From NAT127 sp034717695 (GTDB lineage: Bacteria; Pseudomonadota; Gammaproteobacteria; Pseudomonadales; Porticoccaceae): a stretch of DNA of 64,000 nt. The DNA is taken from the NCBI GenBank assembly GCA_034717695.1, contig JAYELS010000021.1, forward strand, positions 1 to 64,000, in the 5' to 3' direction. The notes under the pieces were generated by a model. That model was given only the letters and a program-made list of their open reading frames with translations. It ran no database searches and was not told where the DNA came from. Of this stretch, positions 60,107 to 64,000 are shown piece by piece (positions within the stretch are counted from its first letter, which is position 1; the number at the start of each line of letters is the position of its first letter). A program made the position numbers and the translations under genes.

Positions 60107-62953
60107 ATGACTCGCATCAAGCGGCCTCTCATCGCCCTGCTCCGCCGGATGGCCAGCTGGATCATCCAGCACCGTTACCTCCGCCATGTCGCCTTTCGCA
60201 TCCTGGGCCTGCTGCCCCGCCCCGTGCAGGCGCGGTTGCGCCGCCTGGCGACGCCCGGCTCCCATATCGCGCCGCCGAGCCCCGGCGGCGGACGCACCCC
60301 ATATCTGCTATCCCCCCGGGCGGAGCGGTTGTACATCGATCTTAAGGCGCGCCAGCGGACCGCGCCCAATCCCGCGCCCAATCCCGCGCCCAATGGCGAC
60401 CCTCGCCCCCGGCTGGCATTCGTCTCTCCCCTGCCGCCGGAGCGCACCGGCATCGCAGACTACAGCGCCGAATTGCTGGCTGCCCTGGCCTGTCGCTACC
60501 GCATCGAGGTGGTGGTGGATCAGCAACGGGTGACCCACCCCTGGATCGATGCCCACTGCCCGATCCGCGATGTGGCCTGGTTTCGCGAACATGCCGGGGA
60601 GTTCGACCGGGTGGTGTACCAGTTCGGCAATTCGCTGTTCCATGCCCATATGTTCGCGTTGCTGGAGGAGATCCCCGGGGTGGTGGTGCTCCACGACTTC
60701 TATCTCAGCCACGTCGTCGCCAATCTCGACGCGGCGCACCCGGAGGCGGGGTTTCTTCCTACCTGGCTCTACCGCGGGCACGGTTATCTCTCCCTCAAGG
60801 ACTACGCCAACGGCCGGGGCGTGCAACAGGTGATATGGGATTTCCCCTGCAATCTGCCGGTGCTCACCGATGCCCTCGGCGTTATCGTTCACTCCCGCCA
60901 CAGCCTGGCCCTGGCGCGACAGTTCTACCCGGCCCTCGACATCGACACCTGGTCGGTCATCCCCCTGCCGCGGGCACCGGCACCCACTTCCTCGCGCCGG
61001 GACGCACGGCAGCGCCTAGGCCTGCCCGAGAACGCCCACCTGGTATGCAGCTTCGGCCACCTCACCAGCACCAAACTCGGCGATCGCCTTCTGGACGCCT
61101 GGCTGGCATCGGCCCTCGCCGAGGCCGAGGATTGCTGGCTGGTGTTCGTGGGCGACGCCCCCGTCACCGGCCTCGGCCCGGTGCTGGAGGCCCGTATTCG
61201 CGACCAAAACCTCGGTGCGCGCATCAGGATCACCGGCTGGGTGGACGGCGAACACTATCAGCTATATCTCCAGGCGGCCGATGTGGGCGTCCAGTTGCGC
61301 GCCCGCTCCCGGGGGGAAACCTCCGCCGCCGCCCTCGACTGCATGAACCACGGGCTCGCCACCATCATCAATGCCAATGGCTCCATGGCGGACCTGCCGG
61401 ACGACGCCGTAGTGAAGTTGGCGGACGAATTCAGCGACGAGGAACTGTCCGCAGCCCTGGAACACCTGTGGCGCGACGGGGCCCTGCGGGACCGCCTGGC
61501 GCGCCGTGCCCGCGACCTGGTGCACGGCCGGCACAACCCCGAGGCCTGCGCCGGACACTACCTGTCCACCATCGAACAGTGCTACGGGCGGCGGGCGACC
61601 ACTTACCTTGCCACCCTCGATGGGGCCCTCACCGCCGCCGGCCCCGCGGATGACCGGGCGCTGGCGACCATCGCCGCCGACCTCGCCGGCAAGCTGCCCG
61701 CCCAGCGCGGCCATCGGCAGCTGTTTGTGGACGTCTCCGCCATGGCCCGCAGCGACCTGCGCACCGGCATCGAGCGTGTCGCCCGCGCCCAGTTGCTGGC
61801 GCTTCTGGACCGGCCGCCCCCGGGCTTCCGGATCGAGCCGGTATACCTCACGGAACTCGAGGGGCACTGGCAGTACTGCCATGCCCGCCGCTACACCACC
61901 CAACTACTGGGGGTTCAACCCCTCGCCCTCGCGGACGAACTCATCGACACTCAGCCGGGGGACATTCTCTACATCCCCGACTTTTTCGCCGCCGGCGTCA
62001 TCGCCGCCCGGGACGCCGGACTCTACCGGGATCTCCGCGCCCGGGGCCTGACCATCAACGTGCTGGTGCATGACCTGCTGCCCATCACCAGCCCGGCGTT
62101 CTTCCCGCCAGGGGCGGACATCATCCACGGCCGATGGCTGGCCGCCATCCGAGAATTTGCCCATCGGCTGATCTGCATCTCCGGCGCCGTGGCGGACGAA
62201 GTGCGGGCCCTGTGTCCCCCGGGGCAAGCGCTGCCGCCCATTGCGGTGCTCCACCACGGCGCCGATATCGACGCCTCCGCCCCCAGCGGGGGGATGCCGC
62301 GCCAGGCGAAAAGGCTCCTGGCAACATTGTCGGCCTCACCCACATTTCTCATGGTGGGCACCATCGAGCCCCGCAAGGGTCACCTGCAAACCCTTGACGC
62401 CTTCGAGCTACTGTGGCGCAAGGGCCTCGACATCAACCTCGCCATCGTCGGCAGCGAGGGCTGGAAGCCTTTGGACGACGGCCAGCGGCGCACCATCCCC
62501 GAAATCGTCCGGCGGCTCAGTACCCACCCGCGCCGGGAACGGTCGCTGTTCTGGCTGTCGGGTATCAGCGATCAATTCCTGGAGGCCCTGTACGGGGCGT
62601 CCACCTGCCTGATCGCCGCCAGCGAGGGGGAGGGCTTCGGCCTGCCCCTGATCGAGGCAGCGCAACACCAGGTGCCCTTGATCGTCCGCGACATACCGGT
62701 ATTCCGCGAAGTGGCGGGGGATCACGCCTGGTACTTCTCCGGGCTCGCCCCCGAGGCCCTGGCGGACGCCATCGAGGCCTGGCTCCCCCTGTGGCGCGCC
62801 GGCAAGGCCCCCGAGTCCCGCAACCTGCCGTGGCGCACCTGGGCCGACAACACCCAGCAACTCTGCGCCATCCTGCTGGCCACGCCCGAGGACAACAGAC
62901 CCTCCACGGGACAGACACCCGGGGCCTTGTGCTATAGTTCGCCGCTTTCCTGA
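60107..62953 (+). CDS. Two-domain glycosyltransferase (tandem GT4)
   Basis: 948 residues. An N-terminal basic region of ~100 residues is followed by a first GT4 domain (~100-500; PPERTGIADYSAELLAAL, GVVVLHDFYLSHVV, GETSAAALDCMNHGLATI). The second (~545-940) starts LFVDVSAMARSDLRTGIERV and has MVGTIEPRKGHLQTLDAF and EGEGFGLPLIEAAQHQVPLI. A 12-bp repeat at 60362-60394 encodes APNP copies in the N-terminal linker. It may add two sugars in sequence to a lipid-linked or protein-bound glycan. The next gene is gmd. Confidence 0.9.
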   Translation: MTRIKRPLIALLRRMASWIIQHRYLRHVAFRILGLLPRPVQARLRRLATPGSHIAPPSPGGGRTPYLLSPRAERLYIDLKARQRTAPNPAPNPAPNGDPRPRLAFVSPLPPERTGIADYSAELLAALACRYRIEVVVDQQRVTHPWIDAHCPIRDVAWFREHAGEFDRVVYQFGNSLFHAHMFALLEEIPGVVVLHDFYLSHVVANLDAAHPEAGFLPTWLYRGHGYLSLKDYANGRGVQQVIWDFPCNLPVLTDALGVIVHSRHSLALARQFYPALDIDTWSVIPLPRAPAPTSSRRDARQRLGLPENAHLVCSFGHLTSTKLGDRLLDAWLASALAEAEDCWLVFVGDAPVTGLGPVLEARIRDQNLGARIRITGWVDGEHYQLYLQAADVGVQLRARSRGETSAAALDCMNHGLATIINANGSMADLPDDAVVKLADEFSDEELSAALEHLWRDGALRDRLARRARDLVHGRHNPEACAGHYLSTIEQCYGRRATTYLATLDGALTAAGPADDRALATIAADLAGKLPAQRGHRQLFVDVSAMARSDLRTGIERVARAQLLALLDRPPPGFRIEPVYLTELEGHWQYCHARRYTTQLLGVQPLALADELIDTQPGDILYIPDFFAAGVIAARDAGLYRDLRARGLTINVLVHDLLPITSPAFFPPGADIIHGRWLAAIREFAHRLICISGAVADEVRALCPPGQALPPIAVLHHGADIDASAPSGGMPRQAKRLLATLSASPTFLMVGTIEPRKGHLQTLDAFELLWRKGLDINLAIVGSEGWKPLDDGQRRTIPEIVRRLSTHPRRERSLFWLSGISDQFLEALYGASTCLIAASEGEGFGLPLIEAAQHQVPLIVRDIPVFREVAGDHAWYFSGLAPEALADAIEAWLPLWRAGKAPESRNLPWRTWADNTQQLCAILLATPEDNRPSTGQTPGALCYSSPLS
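60362..60394. repeat. 12-bp tandem repeat in the glycosyltransferase gene
   Basis: 2.75 exact copies of GCGCCCAATCCC, encoding (APNP)n between the N-terminal region and the first GT4 domain. A possible length-variable linker. Confidence 0.85.
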
Positions 62954-63006
62954 CAACCGCCGGCGCTGCACGGATGTCGCCGACCTGCTGAAATGGAACC
63001 GCCCCC

Positions 63007-63996
63007 ATGACCACGAAATCCGCGCTGATCACCGGCATCACCGGCCAGGACGGTGCCTACCTCGCCCAGCTCCTGCTGGACAAGGGCTACCGTGTATATG
63101 GCCTCACCCCGCGCCGCAGCACCTCCGACGTCAACCTCGGCCGCCTGGAATGGCTCGGCATTGCCCACGACGTGGTGCTGCTGGACGGGGATCTGGGGGA
63201 CCTGTCCAGCCTGATCCGAGCTGTCGACACCGGCCAACCAAATGAAGTCTACAACCTGGGGGCCCAGTCCTTCGTCAAGACCTCCTGGGACCAACCATTG
63301 CTCACCGGCCAGGTGACCGGCCTCGGCGCCGTCAACCTGCTGGAAGCGCTGCGCATCGCCAGGCCCGATGCCCGTTTCTACCAGGCGTCCACCTCCGAGA
63401 TGTACGGCCTGATCCAGGAGCCCATGCAGTCGGAGGCCACACCGTTCTACCCCCGCTCCCCCTACGCCGTGGCCAAGCTCTACGCCCATTGGATGACCGT
63501 CAACTACCGGGAGAGCTTCGGCCTCTTCGCCTGCAGCGGCATCCTCTTCAATCACGAGTCTCCCCTGCGGGGGCTGGAGTTCGTCACCCGCAAGGTGACC
63601 GACGGCGTGGCCCGCATCAAGCTCGGCCTCGCCAGGGAACTGCGCCTCGGCAATATCGATGCCACCCGGGACTGGGGCCATGCCCGGGACTACGTGCGCG
63701 CCATGTGGCTGATGCTGCAGCAGGAGGTCGCCGAGGATTTCGTGATCGCCACCGGGCGCACCACCAGTGTGCGGGACATGTGCCGCATCGCCTTCGAACT
63801 CGCGGGTCTCGACATGGACAGGCATTTGGTGATCGATCCCGCCTTCTTCCGCCCGGCGGAAGTGGACGTGCTGCTCGGCAATCCCGCCAAGGCCCGCGCC
63901 AAGCTCGGCTGGGAAGCCACCACCAGCCTCGAGGCGATGATCGCGGAAATGTACGAGGCGGACCTGCACAGGCTCAAGCACCTGGCTCGGGGCTGA
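63007..63996 (+). CDS. gmd: GDP-mannose 4,6-dehydratase
   Basis: 329-residue extended SDR. It has ALITGITGQDGAYLAQLLLD (cofactor motif), VYNLGAQSFVKTSWDQP, ASTSEMYGLIQE and YAVAKLYAHWMTVNYRES (Tyr-x3-Lys). It makes GDP-4-keto-6-deoxymannose, the precursor of GDP-L-fucose, GDP-D-rhamnose, perosamine and related sugars; the follow-on enzyme should lie beyond the window. It begins 53 bp after the glycosyltransferase gene. Complete within the window. Confidence 0.95.
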   Translation: MTTKSALITGITGQDGAYLAQLLLDKGYRVYGLTPRRSTSDVNLGRLEWLGIAHDVVLLDGDLGDLSSLIRAVDTGQPNEVYNLGAQSFVKTSWDQPLLTGQVTGLGAVNLLEALRIARPDARFYQASTSEMYGLIQEPMQSEATPFYPRSPYAVAKLYAHWMTVNYRESFGLFACSGILFNHESPLRGLEFVTRKVTDGVARIKLGLARELRLGNIDATRDWGHARDYVRAMWLMLQQEVAEDFVIATGRTTSVRDMCRIAFELAGLDMDRHLVIDPAFFRPAEVDVLLGNPAKARAKLGWEATTSLEAMIAEMYEADLHRLKHLARG

Positions 63997-64000
63997 CACC

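Overview
The window is one contiguous stretch of a GC-rich bacterial chromosome with densely packed genes. The gene content suggests a heterotrophic proteobacterium, most likely a gammaproteobacterium, although no rRNA or other phylogenetic marker is present to settle this. The pointers are the glcDEF-glcB-glcG glycolate cluster, a FadB-like beta-oxidation protein, paired acyl-CoA dehydrogenases, TolC/HlyD/ABC type I secretion, rfbBDAC and a REP-associated (RAYT) transposase. No rRNA, tRNA or CRISPR array was seen.

Region 1 (1-9,700) is acyl-CoA catabolism. A leftward operon encodes an enoyl-CoA hydratase-like protein, a thiolase, a CoA hydrolase/transferase-like protein and a bifunctional FadB-like protein. 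It diverges at about 5.6 kb from a rightward SDR and a pair of acyl-CoA dehydrogenases. An atypical SDR without YxxxK follows on the other strand. Region 2 (9,800-19,450) holds the leftward glycolate/glyoxylate operon (glcD, E, F, glcB, glcG). It diverges from a TetR regulator, a second enoyl-CoA hydratase-like gene and a LeuB-like dehydrogenase. Four sites of the form ArYTG-N9-yArYT lie upstream of the beta-oxidation operons, the TetR gene and the second hydratase gene, and probably form one TetR regulon. A citramalate/isopropylmalate synthase faces the LeuB-like gene across a bidirectional terminator.

Region 3 (21,100-44,660) is a cell-surface polysaccharide and export locus. It contains a Wzy/WaaL-type ligase or polymerase, a WbpM-type nucleotide-sugar dehydratase, a complete type I secretion system, several glycosyltransferases and rfbBDAC for dTDP-L-rhamnose. 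It also contains an operon of an AMP-forming ligase, a CphA-like ATP-grasp ligase, two glycosyltransferases and a sulfotransferase. That operon is the best candidate for an uncharacterised biosynthetic system. Region 4 (44,700-47,800) is lower-GC accessory DNA. It has a RAYT transposase with its repeat family, an antitoxin gene whose toxin appears to be missing, a truncated gene, and a hypothetical gene with a probable frameshift coupled to a small repeat protein.

Region 5 (47,800-64,000) begins with a 1,266-residue RTX/DUF4214-type secreted protein that looks like an S-layer or adhesin and is a plausible substrate of the type I secretion system. Next come a CHASE2 adenylate cyclase, a FecR-domain protein and a TPR/beta-barrel outer-membrane protein. 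An overlapping leftward operon carries an ASST-like protein, two small membrane proteins and a sulfotransferase. A two-domain glycosyltransferase and gmd (GDP-mannose 4,6-dehydratase) close the window. Together, regions 3 and 5 point to a rhamnose-containing, possibly sulfated and deoxyhexose-rich surface glycan made beside a secreted surface protein.
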